A stretch of DNA of 64,000 bases from assembly GCA_947179155.2 (NCBI GenBank), contig OX359278.1, positions 16,711,996-16,775,995 on the forward strand, given 5' to 3'. Of the stretch, positions 1-11,500 are shown piece by piece; position 1 is the first letter of the stretch; each line of letters opens with the position of its first letter. The DNA comes from Hedera helix (Eukaryota; Streptophyta; Magnoliopsida; Apiales; Araliaceae). The notes beneath the pieces were generated by a model. That model had not been told where the DNA came from. It saw only the letters and a list, made by a program, of their open reading frames with translations, and did not search any database. The translations under genes were made by a program, and so were the position numbers.

Positions 1-1276
1 TTTGTCATTGTCTTCTTAACTATTATCACCCAATATCCCCCTTCCTACCCTCCTCCCAGAAAAAATATAAAATCAAAATAAGAAAAAGATCAATGCCTTT
101 GATTAGGAATCGGTCTAAGAAAGAAGAAAAATAAATGTTACTTTTTTGGATGATTTTTTTAAAAAAATAGTAAGGTTTTCATTGGATAAATATAGAAATG
201 ATTTTTCTAAATTTTAGTTTCAATAAAATATGAACAAAAGGACCAAATATGTCCTATTTAAACCTTAATTTTAAAAAAAAAAAAAAAGAGAAAGATAAAT
301 CTTCTTTTTATGAAAAGATGGATTACTCTTTTTCTAAAAATAATTTATCTTATGACTTCATTTATACACTTTTTTGTTATCAATTATGCTCTTAATAATA
401 ACTCGTTTAATCATATACAATATGGTGGGCCAACTTTAATTATTATATAAAACTTCATATAATAATCTATGTTTTAATTTTAATTTAATCAATAAATTTC
501 GTAATACATAAAAGAACTCATAAAAATAAATATTAGCTCGTACTTGAAATTTCGTTACTAGATGGTGAAGAGGGTGGCCCAACAAAGTTTGGCACCTGCT
601 AAACTGAAATATATATTGTTCTTGCAATATCAAATTGTCAAATACCAAACGAACAACTTTATTTCTTCACATTTTATTCGAGAATGTCAAGCGGCTTTCA
701 ACAAGTATAATTTGCCCATAAAACTTAATTTTCAAGTACTCAACATCTCATGTATGTTCAAATTCATCACAGGAGTGGAGAGGTAAGCAATTTCTCTCAC
801 TAAACCATTTGGATTGCTCAGTTTTCAGGGAGTAGAAAGAGCGATTTCCAACTAAAAACGACATGAGCCCCTAAAGAAGGTTGACAAAACAAACTCAAAA
901 TCCTGCAGCTCCCAAAATGAAGTCGCCACCAATTCTGTTAAAGCAAATATAATACAAGCACCTATTGATCATTTCATATATTCACTAAATTTTCCCAACA
1001 ACTGCAAAATGCACTTGGTGTATTAGTTTATCAAGTAAAAGATCTATTCTGAACTTCACATGATAACAGATAATAGGCAAAACTGACCCAAACTTAACTA
1101 CCTAGGCCTCTCACAATGGAAGAACAGAATAGGCTAAAAATACTTCGACCTTAAAAGAGAGATCTTTTGGTTCATTGGGGTTTAAAGAACTCAAATCAGT
1201 GGGAATATCCAGCAGCCATAGGACGCATGAGCAACTGAAGGCCAGTTTTCGAGGTGTCCTTGAAGGGCTGTCATCT
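1..1276. other. AT-rich intergenic DNA and 3' flank of the UBP gene
   Basis: No coding region is convincing here: the small open frames have no recognisable composition or partner exons. The part nearest 1276 (roughly 850-1276) must include the 3' untranslated region of the ubiquitin protease, whose stop codon is at 1277-1279 on the minus strand. I could not fix the polyadenylation site. Confidence 0.5.
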
Positions 1277-4200
1277 TTATGGAGTCACTTGCATTCTTTT
1301 TCTCCGCTTGTTCTGAGAACCTTCACTATGCGACGCCTCCAAGACGGCCAATAATTTCCTGCCCCTTGCACTAGGCAATGATTTCAACAATCTGAGAGCC
1401 TGCTTCGTCTCTGAACCTTCCCAGTCTTTCTTCAACTGTTTTTTGCAGGATAACTGGTTTACCAACTTGAGATGATTGCGCTGGATTGTGAACACAACTT
1501 CTGTAAAATTAAATCAGAATTTGTAATGTTAGTTTGTCTTACCAAAAGCCACAAGGAAATGAAAGGAATAGCCTACACAAAATATACAAGACCATTAGAT
1601 TATCTACCTGGAGACTCTTCTTTGTATAAATCAGGGCTAGGAGATCTTGGTGGCGTTTGAGGAATATTATTGGCATTCGTTTTACCCTCATCCTGATTCA
1701 AATTCTTTTCTCGAAGAAAAGATGGCGAAAATACTTTCTCAATTTTACAGGTTCCGTTAGATGAATAATTACTAGAGTCAAGTGACACTGTAGTATCATC
1801 TTTGTCTTTACTACCATCTACTGGATCATGTCTTGATTCATTAGGAGACTCGATACAAATTTCATCTGCAGCGTCACTGGTTTGGTTAACATCAAGATTA
1901 TGCTTATCTGCAGGACTAGGATACGATGTTGGGATGTCTACATTTTCCAAGACTGATTTAGGGGAAGTGTTGGAATTCTGTGCATTTAAGAATGGCTTCA
2001 GAGTTTCCATGTAACTTGAAAACCATGGTGTCCCCTGCTTTGCATAAAAAAGTATGTAGGCCTCCTGTGAGAGAACATACTCTTCTGGAACCCTAACAAC
2101 CTACAAATCACCAATTAAAGCTTTGATATTTAATTTCATGATCATTGAAATCGTACTACACTCAGAATATGTGATAATATTACCTTTGAGTCATCAAACT
2201 TGTACCAAGTATCTGGGGCAGAACGAATTAAGCAGTAGTAATGCCCAGAAGTAGAAGTGAATCCAATATGCACTACAATTGCATAAAGATCATACTTCAA
2301 TTCAACCTAAGGAGAGAATTTAGAGCATTAGTTCATCCCATAGATCTCATAAAATTCTATAAAATGTACAGAGGTAAATATATATATACCTTGATGAAAG
2401 TTTCTAAAGTGCTAACAAGATACTAATATATACCAATCAAAAAACAAAAGACACTATTAAACGCTATATCACATCAAAATATTACTAATATAGTGCATAT
2501 CATAAGAATATCGATATGAGGTATTAGATACTGCATATCATGAGATGAGAGATTTACAGATATATAGTACATTACATGAGAGATTTACAGATACAGGTAC
2601 ATAACATGGATTGAAAATTTTAAATCATGGGCTCAACCCAATGCAAATTCACAAACAACTTATCAATATAAATGAAATTCAAATCAACTCCAAGGAGCAA
2701 TATTGAAATTCAATGGGCTAAAATATGTTGAGGCCATTTCCTTTCACAACTCAGAGCACTTTTTAGCTGTAAACAGTTGTTGCTTTTAGCAGCAAAACAT
2801 TAAAGTACAACAATTTGATGATCAGGATCTTTACATTATAGATATGAAATAGATGCATTACTTCTCCTACATATGCAGGTCTTGAAACTTTGTAAACTTT
2901 AACATCATTACTGACCTGATGATTTGTTAAATGAAGTAATTAGCATGAAAAACAAACTCACAGTACTATCATGACGGCTACTAGCGTAGGGCTGCAAGTC
3001 CAACTCAAGTGGGAACTCGACAGCCTTATCAATCTTCTCAACATAAGAGCCATTGTTCTTAAATCTCTTCAAGTGGAAAGTAGCAACTGAAGGGGCCTGC
3101 TCCAATATAAGCTGCTTCTCAATTGACACTTCTTCCTTACAGTTTTCACATGTAAACTTTGTTCCTGGATCTTCAATTCTTTCCACCTTTGTGAATGATT
3201 CAAGGGCAGTATGAAGGGTATTCACATCCTCAATCTCCAGACTCAAATCAATGGAAGGCTCGTAAGTGTAAGAAAAGTGATCACAGTTGCAACATTTTAG
3301 CTGAAATTCAAACCAAGTAATCACAATTATGTTTTAAGACCGTAAAAGATAAAAGAACATAAGCATCAACAATTAGATACTGGAAAATATATGGACGAAG
3401 TATAAATTAGTCATGACTTCTTACTTTGCTAACAAGACGACCACCGAAACTTTGCTTGACAAAGTTATCATTATGTGCAGCTACAGTCATATCCTTCGTC
3501 TTTGAATCATTACAACAGTTGTCAAGTCTATCGAGAAAGCATTGCAAAAATTCATGAGCATCTTCCTGTTGATATCTCTGAAAACTAGATGACAAATCTG
3601 GTAAAATAAAAGGTTAAGAAACACAACATCTGTTATTAGTTGCCAACAGGACGAAAACATTTTATATTTCACTAATCAATATACATGCTTAATATGTATC
3701 ATGTTCACATTACAATAACGAGAATTTAGAGAGGATACAACTCAAATTGTTAACAAATTTCCAAGGTTGGAGGACCCTGCCAGAAGAAGGTAATGAAACT
3801 TCAATGTACTCCCGGAAAGCACAAAGCACACAGAACCCATTTTTATTGCCTGCAATTCAAACACCAGTTTCCAAACGGAATCTTTACTCTTTTGACATGA
3901 AAATTATAGACAAAATTAAACCACTAAATTAAATATTTTTCACACAAATTCAGAAACAGTCAAGAGTCTTACAATCACAAGGCATGGCATGATCATAGGA
4001 ACGAAGACCCTGAACAAGTACAACAGTATGCGTAAAGCACTGCATAACTGCATTTAGAAAACAAGTGTTTCCTAAATTTGCAAGCCCTGCACCCTGCAAA
4101 TATCCCAAATCAAACAGAATATAAAATTCAAACCCATTACAAATTAAATACCCACCACAAAACATTACAAATTGAATACCCATCACAATTCACATCCTAG

Positions 4201-4666
4201 TATAAAAACATACCACCATGTATGGCTTTTCATCCAACCAAACAGGAGAAATCGAACCAGGCCTCTTTGCCCATGGTCCTGACAAATGGGAAGTCGAGGG
4301 CTTCGTATCTCCAGATGCTGGCAATGGCTCAGAGCAACTATAATTCAATTGTGAGGACGAATACCCCGAAAAAGTACTAACTGGCAAAGGAGTTGGAGGA
4401 ATTTTTTCTTGTTCTTCATCTGCAGGTGATTTATTATCGAGCCCAAGAGAGTAAGAGGGACCAGATTCCAGGTCTTCATCTTGGCAAGGTAAATTCTGGA
4501 AGTTTGATACCTCAGGAACTGCCAATGGGTTCCCCTGATCCTCTTGAATTTCTGCAGGAGGAAAAGGAGGTGAATTTGGTGAAGACCCACCAATGATCTG
4601 CTGGAAATCAACTGGATCTGGTGGTAGAGAGTGGGATTCAGTAATATTTGTGAGCTGGGTTACCAT
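1277..4666 (-). CDS. UBP20/21-like: Ubiquitin carboxyl-terminal hydrolase (USP/UBP, peptidase C19), UBP20/21-like, 8 exons
   Basis: A deubiquitinase that removes ubiquitin from proteins. Exons read on the minus strand: 4666-4214, 4093-3973, 3849-3742, 3597-3425, 3300-2962, 2306-2184, 2100-1608 and 1500-1277. They join in frame to 677 aa, close to Arabidopsis UBP20/UBP21. The catalytic Cys box GLANLGNTCFLNAVMQCF puts the nucleophile at about Cys162. The QQEDAHEFL box is at 237-245, and the His box SGHYYCLIRS at about His420 is followed by WYKFDDS (Asp436). Two CxxC pairs (about 288/291 and 336/339) resemble the zinc-ribbon cysteines of USPs. The first 150 residues are Pro/Ser/acidic-rich, and the last 200 are low-complexity ending in a basic stretch. 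All introns are GT-AG, but the exon 3 donor (GTTGTA at 3741) is weak and was chosen because it alone keeps the frame. No lesion was seen, so the gene is probably functional. The substrate is unknown. Confidence 0.9.
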
Positions 4667-5103
4667 TGAAATGTCAAATTAACAAACAGGATAGAGATTT
4701 AAGAGAGAGAATTTGGAGGTGAGTTAGGGTTTTGAAGGATCTGAATTTGGTTTTTGCTTCTGGGGGAACAGAATTTGGAATATGGGCATGGAGAGAAGAG
4801 GAGGGATTTTAGTGAAGCTTTGATTAAATTTAAAATTTTGAGGGTCGTTATGAATGAAGAAAAAGAGGGAAAGACGAGATGAAATTGCTGGCGTTTACAC
4901 GGTTTCAGAAGTTTGAAAAAAGAGGGAAAATATAGGCGCCCGCCAGTTGAATTTCGCTCCCACCTACTATAGGAAAAAAAAAATAACTTGGTCATATCAT
5001 ACATTTTTGTTCTTTTCTTGTATTTATTTAATAAAATAAAATTAAACATCAAAATGTGTATCATTTTGAAAAAAAATTATGCTATGCTCTTAGAATATAA
5101 CTA
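4667..5103. other. 5' flank of the UBP gene
   Basis: This holds the leader and promoter of the minus-strand protease. The stretch next to the start codon is purine-rich on the plus strand (CT-rich on the sense strand), as plant leaders often are. No clear TATA box was found at a fixed distance, so the transcription start is not assigned. Confidence 0.4.
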
Positions 5104-5194
5104 CAGTTTGCTCCACCCTCTCACATGAGAATAGAGTTCACACGTGATAAGATCTGTGTGGAACCCACACTTATGTAAGAGGGTGGAGCAAATA
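5104..5194. mobile_element. Very short palindromic MITE-like element
   Basis: Perfect 15-bp inverted arms (TTTGCTCCACCCTCT at 5107-5121 and its complement at 5178-5192) enclose about 56 bp. The flanks carry the direct repeat ATAACTA (5097-5103 and 5195-5201), which fits a target duplication. There is no coding capacity. The superfamily cannot be assigned from one copy. Confidence 0.5.
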
Positions 5195-5201
5195 ATAACT
5201 A

Positions 5202-6035
5202 TGCTTCAGAAACATGGAATAACTCCTCCATTTTGAACCTTATATGATACAAATATGATCTTTGCTTGTGAACAAATGCGTCGAGACTGAACTTAATTTG
5301 TTTAAAAGACGTATTATTTTCTTCTTTCTATTATATAAGTCGCTTAAGATATAATCATAGATATTAAAAAATCTCATTAATACTAATGTCAGGTAATTAA
5401 TATTTGTTTGAAATTTTATTACTACGCATGTACTAATTAATTAATCATCCTCCTCTTTCTCTCAATTACTCTATCTTTAAGAGTAAAGTAGAAAGTAATT
5501 ATATTTTTTTTCCTAAATATACGTAAAACGTCTTATATTTTAAAAAAAAAAAAAATTCTAAAACGACTTGTATAATAATAAAAAAATTAGTAATATTATT
5601 ATTTGAACTCAAATAATTAACATCGACTTCAATATGAACTCAAGGATAAACGAGTTTGAACTTGAAATAACTTAATTTGAATTACAACTGCTTATTATAT
5701 ATAAGGTTTAATATGCGTGTCACCTTTTTTTTTTGGATTTTCTCAAAACAAAGTTTTCGATTGAAAAGAATATTCTTATGTTAACTAATATTATGTTCAA
5801 TTTGAACTCCCAACAGAAGAAAACTATTTACTTGGGCTCACAAGATTGTGGGTGCAAATTTAAAAAGTAGAAATATAGGATTTAATAGATTAGTGAAATT
5901 AGGGAGAAGTGGAATCCCGAGCCTTTTGCTCTCTTTTTAATAACATAAATTATCTATAGATATTTGAATTCATCTAAATTGTGGACTCTATCAAAATTAG
6001 TTCTTAAAAACATTAACAAACTTGCATATGAGATT
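5202..6035. other. AT-rich intergenic DNA without recognised features
   Basis: Low-complexity AT-rich sequence. I see no gene, RNA or repeat structure in it that I can support. Confidence 0.5.
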
Positions 6036-6043
6036 GCTATAAC

Positions 6044-6438
6044 TAATGTTTAGAAAATCGGATTGGACCGACGGTCTGACCAAAAACAATTGGGTTTTCA
6101 GGTTGGTCTGTCCAAAAAATTAGCTTGACATCGACCCAGTCAAAAATTGGTTAACCACCGGTTTAACGGTTAAAACTGGTTAATTGAACAAGTTGACCCG
6201 GTTTTCAAGTTTTTTTTTTTTTACAAAAATATTTTTACTAATATTATAATATTATTTTACTATATTTTAGCTTTAAAAAAATAGATATTTTAAAATTTTA
6301 TTAATTATTAATAATGTATATTTTTTATGTATTTATGACGTCACTGGTTGAATAACGGTTCAACCACTGGTTGGACCAATGACCCATCCACCCAGTAACT
6401 TTTTCGATTCAATGACCGGTCTGATTTTCTAAACATTA
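6044..6438. mobile_element. hAT-type MITE, CCGGTTYAACC-rich family (copy 1)
   Basis: The terminal inverted repeat starts TAATGTTTAGAAAATC and its complement closes the element. The flanks GCTATAAC (6036-6043) and GTTATAAC (6439-6446) form an 8-bp duplication with one mismatch, the length expected for hAT transposons. The interior has no coding sequence and is full of ACCGGTTTAAC/GGTTGAACC motifs that also occur in the copy at 14765-15598. Confidence 0.75.
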
Positions 6439-6477
6439 GTTATAACTATATTCCAATACTACACGTCAATTGTTAGT

Positions 6478-6806
6478 AAGGATGTAAACGAATCAAGTCG
6501 AGTCGAATATTATGTTATTCAGATTTGGTTTATAAAATTTATCGAAAATGAAAAAAAATTGATTGAAGTTTGTTTAGCTATTGAATTGAGCACGATCTCG
6601 AATCGAGCCCGAACAGTTTGAACTTTTCAAGCGAATATAATCCGAATATCAATAAAAAATTACAATTTAAAGATATTCGAGTAATTTATCGAATTTTAAA
6701 CTTTATTCATATTTGAATGGTTTATATTTCGAGTCGAGATCGAATCGAACTTTTAATTGAGCGAATATAAATCAAGCCGGAACTGTTTGATTCATTTTAC
6801 AACCTT
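6478..6806. mobile_element. MITE with GTAAA/CGAATC-type termini, 10-bp target duplication
   Basis: The inverted ends are AAGGATGTAAACGAATCAA and an imperfect complement ending in TTACAACCTT. They directly abut AATTGTTAGT (6468-6477) and AATTGTCAGT (6807-6816), a 10-bp duplication with one mismatch. The duplication length favours a Mutator-like origin. The interior carries TCGAGTCGA/GAATCGAAC words and no coding capacity. Confidence 0.65.
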
Positions 6807-7026
6807 AATTGTCAGTTGTCACCACATTCACTACTTTTTTGAGCTTTAAAAAATTAAAATATAGTAAATGCTTCATTGTCTTTTCTTGGATAAAAGGAGA
6901 GGCCTTGGGTGTCTCCTCCAATTAAGAATTAAGGTCTAACAACATTAGCCAATATTTATTTTTTTCTCAGTTTAACAATCACTAGCTTCTCATGCCTTTC
7001 TTTGTTCACAATTCAATATTTTGGAC

Positions 7027-8114
7027 TTAAGGCTGAGCAGGAAATCAATTTGCCCCTGAAATCGAACAAAAAATTGAACAAACCGCACCAACGGTTCTGA
7101 CGTATGTGACTATTTTAGAAAGGTTAAAAAACTGAATTTACGACTTGGTTTCATGTTTTGGAGCAAACCTCACCGCATTTAGCTAGCAAACCGCACCGCA
7201 TTTAGCTTCAACCCAAAACTCTGGTTCACTGAAAATCTGCCACCATCTGGATCTTCAACCAAGGATTACATTGATAGCCTCCTTATGGTAAAATCTTATA
7301 AGGATTTATTTCATTTTTAATATAGTTGTGTTTCTATGGGTCAATTTTACTTAATTGGGTATTTTTCTTTTGAACATTTGGAACAGGAAAACATGGCATT
7401 GGTGAAACTTATTGGAGACAAAAAGTACCCTTTACTTTTTTTTGCTAGTTGTGATTTTTTTTTCTTCATTTATGTTCCTTAGATTTGTTAAGAGATGTTT
7501 TTCTTAAATTATGTTCGACAGTAAAATAATAGAATTTAGTAGAATTGAGCTACAAAAATTGCATGTTAGTCTTCAGAAAATGCAGTTGCAGAATTGGAAT
7601 CTTGCTCAATCAAACAGTCATATGCTAGCAGTTTTTTGTTTTCACTTCAATATTTAATATAGTTTGCTATATGGTAATTTCGTATATTTTTGTGCTGAAT
7701 GTCTTGCAGTATTTTGCTGAAACTTAATTTGGATAAAAAAAGGTAAGATTGCAATGAAACTACACCTGCATTTTGTTCATTTATATATGCATTAGATTGC
7801 TTTTGGTGTTTTCTTTATTACGTGCAAAAGCCTAGTGAAGGCCCTGCCTTGCCCTTTTGCTTTTCTTTATCCAAGAGTTTATAATAAATGTGTTTGTTCG
7901 GTTATTGCCTTTAAATTTTCAAACAAATTAAAAAGTTTTATTAGTTTAAAAGTAACTTATGTTCAATTAATTTTAAAATCGAAACTCACTGCACGTTTCA
8001 AAACCACACCAAATCATACCATGCAATTTCATGTGCGATTTTAAATTTATCACACCACATTTAAACGGTTTTATTTACAATTTAAACTTCAAACCGCACA
8101 ATACTCACCCCTAA
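7027..8114. mobile_element. Non-autonomous DNA transposon that captured host-gene exons
   Basis: The ends are imperfect inverted repeats (TTAAGGCTGAGCA at 7027-7039 against the complement of TACTCACCCCTAA at 8102-8114, about 10 of 13 matching). They are followed internally on both sides by AACCGCAC-type words, a style common in plant hAT-like elements. No convincing target duplication was found, so the borders are approximate. The cargo is a set of shugoshin-like exons (separate entry). No transposase is present. Confidence 0.5.
7211..7742 (+). pseudogene. Captured shugoshin (SGO) 5' gene fragment
   Basis: Four exon-like blocks with intact or nearly intact intron borders lie at about 7211-7287, 7387-7424, 7522-7630 and 7710-7742. 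Read in order they give NLPPSGSSTKDYIDSLLM, then ENMALVKLIGDK, then NKIIEFSRIELQKLHVSLQK and MQLQNWNLAQSNSHMLA, then a short LNLDKK tail. This matches the conserved N-terminal coiled-coil of plant shugoshins, which protect centromeric cohesin and bind PP2A through this region. There is no start codon, no C-terminal SGO basic motif, and the third block's 3' junction (GCAGTTTTTT) is degraded. It is a gene fragment kept with its introns, so it was copied from DNA and not from mRNA. Assignment rests on recalled family features and was not checked by search. Confidence 0.7.
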
Positions 8115-8552
8115 TTCTAGTATAATTGTTTATGAGCTTTTTAATGGAAATTTTTAAAAAAAAATATCACTAGTCAAATTTTTTAGTAAAACCTTGTGAT
8201 TTGTATGAAAACTAATAATATGAGCAAACCTCTTCTTTTTGGTTCAAAACTCAAAAACCTTGCTCAACAGCAACCAGACAACAATTTGAAATTTTGTAAA
8301 ACCAAGATTTTGAAGAAAAGAATTGAAAAGGGAAGACGTAAATTTTTTTGGTAGTGAAAACACACATGCATCAACATATAGTTAATACAATCTCTCAGCT
8401 ACAATACAAAACCACCTGATTATGAAGGACCGCTTAGCTTTAAAATCTTATTTCTAAAAGAATTTCAGGACACTCTTTTTACACCCATTACATTAAATAT
8501 TGGCAGGGTTTCACAAACTTTCCAGATAAATTTGAAAGCAAAACACATCCTA
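8115..8552. other. 3' flank / untranslated region of the ARF-GAP gene
   Basis: This lies between the capture element and the minus-strand stop codon at 8553-8555. The gene-proximal part presumably includes the 3' UTR. No polyadenylation site could be fixed and no other feature is seen. Confidence 0.45.
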
Positions 8553-11500
8553 TCAGAGGATTCTATCCTGAATATCTGTCATGAATGACGATGCAAGGGA
8601 ACTGAGCTTTTTCCCAGTTTCTCCGGCAATATTCTTAAGCGAAGAGATATCCTGCTGTGCCTGAAATGGGAACGAGGGAACGATCTCAAGGTCAAATGTA
8701 CAGTACTCGTTGAGAAGTTCTCGAACAGAATCTACACAAAAGTAGTAACATACATTCATATCTAAGGAACTATTGTGAACCATATATACCTGGAAAGAGA
8801 GTCGGTTAATAAGGTCGCTCGCAGTGAGATCAAGAGCTGAATCAGCATCATGACCAAAGAGATCTGCACTTGAGATAGCCGCAGAACCCTAATAGACAAA
8901 AAAGGAAAGGTCATATTTAACAAGCCTCGACACCTTAATTCTCTACATAAAGGGTAAAACCGATTATAATAGGAGAAATCTCAAGTTGGAAGCAGCACTC
9001 AAAATAAAAACAATGCTATACCAAAGGTTTATAGACTGAGTCAGCAACTTGAAAGAATTTTAGAGAGTAGTAGAATGAGAAGATAAAAGGCCATTATGGA
9101 TCTCAAAAAACTGGATGCCTATTAGAGAATGAACAATACTACCCCATCCTATAAAAGAGTATTGAAAAGGCACCATTTTTTTTTAAAGAATACTGAAATT
9201 TTATTCAAGGACAACTTATCTTGTAACCTTTAGAAGTTAGTTCTCTTAAAAATGTAACAAACTTTCCTACAGAAACAACATGCCCTTGCCCATCATCATT
9301 AACTTGATTAAGGATGTGCTACTCCATTAGCTTTCATTTTTGCCATGTTTAAGTTGAGTGGATAAACTAAAAGATCATTTGAGCCAAAATGAATAACAGC
9401 TTTCATATGATGATCGTTTTTCAAGAATATTTTGGGAGTAAAAACAAAAAGCAAGCACAATTAACAACTGAATTAAGCTTGGATAGCATATAGCTTCCAC
9501 AAGTAATTAAGGGCACTTACAGAGAACTTCTGCAGGGACACTTGACTGTCAACCGCTTTGTCCTCATCGCCAAAATATTGGGATGATGAAATAGATTTTG
9601 CATTGGAGAACTTCTTACGTGCTTCATCAGTTTCTTCAATCTGGAATATATAAAGTTAAAGTATCAGAGGGGTCATGCATCACATGTACAAATCCAATGC
9701 TATTAAAACTGACGTAAAACATATTATATGCAGATTGATATCACAAGCACACACCAAATATGCAATGGAATAAAATGTATTATAAAACTACTTAAATTCT
9801 TGAAAATATCCCATAATGGCCTCGTTATTTATAGTGTTCAATATATCATTTTTAATGTAAATGGAGTAATCTTGAATAACCTTCAGGTATCAGCAAAGAC
9901 TACCCTTTGACCAATTGAGAGAGCAAAGAAGGGCCCTATAATTTACAAGAAAAAAATAAAAAGGAGGCTCAATCCAACAGATACATGACTTGAAGATATA
10001 CATGAGAATGTTTAGATATCCAACACAGGTAAAATATGTACATGAGGATGTTTGTTGGTCCAAAATACCAGTAGTAGACTAAACAAATTTTTCCTAAATT
10101 AGTGGTGTCATTGGACCCTACAATATTGTGAGTAATGCTTTGATGACTAAAGAATGAATAATAAAGTGAATACTAAATGATATGTATAGTTGCGGATGGT
10201 CATAATCATTAGGCCTACCCATGTATGGTGGAATATCAACTAATTATAATTTGAAACATCTATTTTGTAAGTTATTTTTTGTAAAAAGTTTTTGTAATTG
10301 TAGCATTACTCTACTTTAGGTCCACCAATGAGACCCATTAAGCTTATCAAATTAATAAATGATAACTTTAAAAGTGCATTATTTCCAATACAAAATACCA
10401 AAAGCACTTCTCCCCCCTTTAGCCAACTTGTTATAATTTTATGAAGGCTTAAATATAAATTATTGCCCTGTACTTTTGACCTTTTTCCACTTCGGAGATT
10501 GTCTTTTTAGTTTTTTCAATTAGATGATTGAACTCTCAATTTTTTTCCAATTATGTTCAATTGGACCTTCCATGTCATAAAGTGACGACGTGGCCTGATG
10601 ACAAATCTATGCATATGTGTAATTAAAAACACATTAATTTTTTTTTTAACAAATTAAATTAGATTAAAGTGCAAAAACTAAAAATAGAGTACAAACACAT
10701 CATGATCAAAAGTAATGAAACAACATTTAAAGAAAATAATAATTTACAAACTAAATGAATTCAAATAAATATTTTGAAAATCAAAATCAAAAGCCTTCTT
10801 GACTTCCTTCATACACACAAATTCAAAGCAACCAAAACTCATCATCTTCTTCACCCCACACCCACAACTAGATCTAATGCAATCTCAACTCAGAAAACTC
10901 TAACTTATAAAAATGAAAGAAACTAAGATCCAACTAATTTCCTTCACCCTAACAACCAACCAATATCCAAAGCAACCCAAACTCAAGTCACCCCCCCCCC
11001 CCCCCCCCCCGGCGGCAGCCCCGGACCAAAAAAAAAGGAAGAGCAAGTCGTCACGTTGTCAATCGGTGAAATGATAAAGCCTTTGCGCTGTTGATAGAAA
11101 ATAGAGGAAGCCTTTGCACTGCCAATCAGAGAAGATATAACAAGCCACTGCGTCTAGTGTGGTGGCTGTTCTCTGTCTCTAATTTCTATTTCTGCATAAT
11201 ATTCTGTATTTTTGTCTACAATTTTGACCAAAGCCCAAAGGAACTTGATTTTGATGAATTTTGAGTATGTATTTTTCTGTCTTGAGTGCTAGTTGTTAAC
11301 CGTTGTTTAAAGACATAGTCTTTGTGCGATGTATATAGTTACTAGGCGGCAATCAATGTTCCATTGATTTCCTCTAGTGCTTGTTTTCTAATTATTATTA
11401 TTTTTTTGTTATACAATGATGATATAGAATAGTGATGAAAAAATCTAGGTATTTAATGAATGTTTTCTAATTATTATTATTTTTTTGTTATACAATGAAG

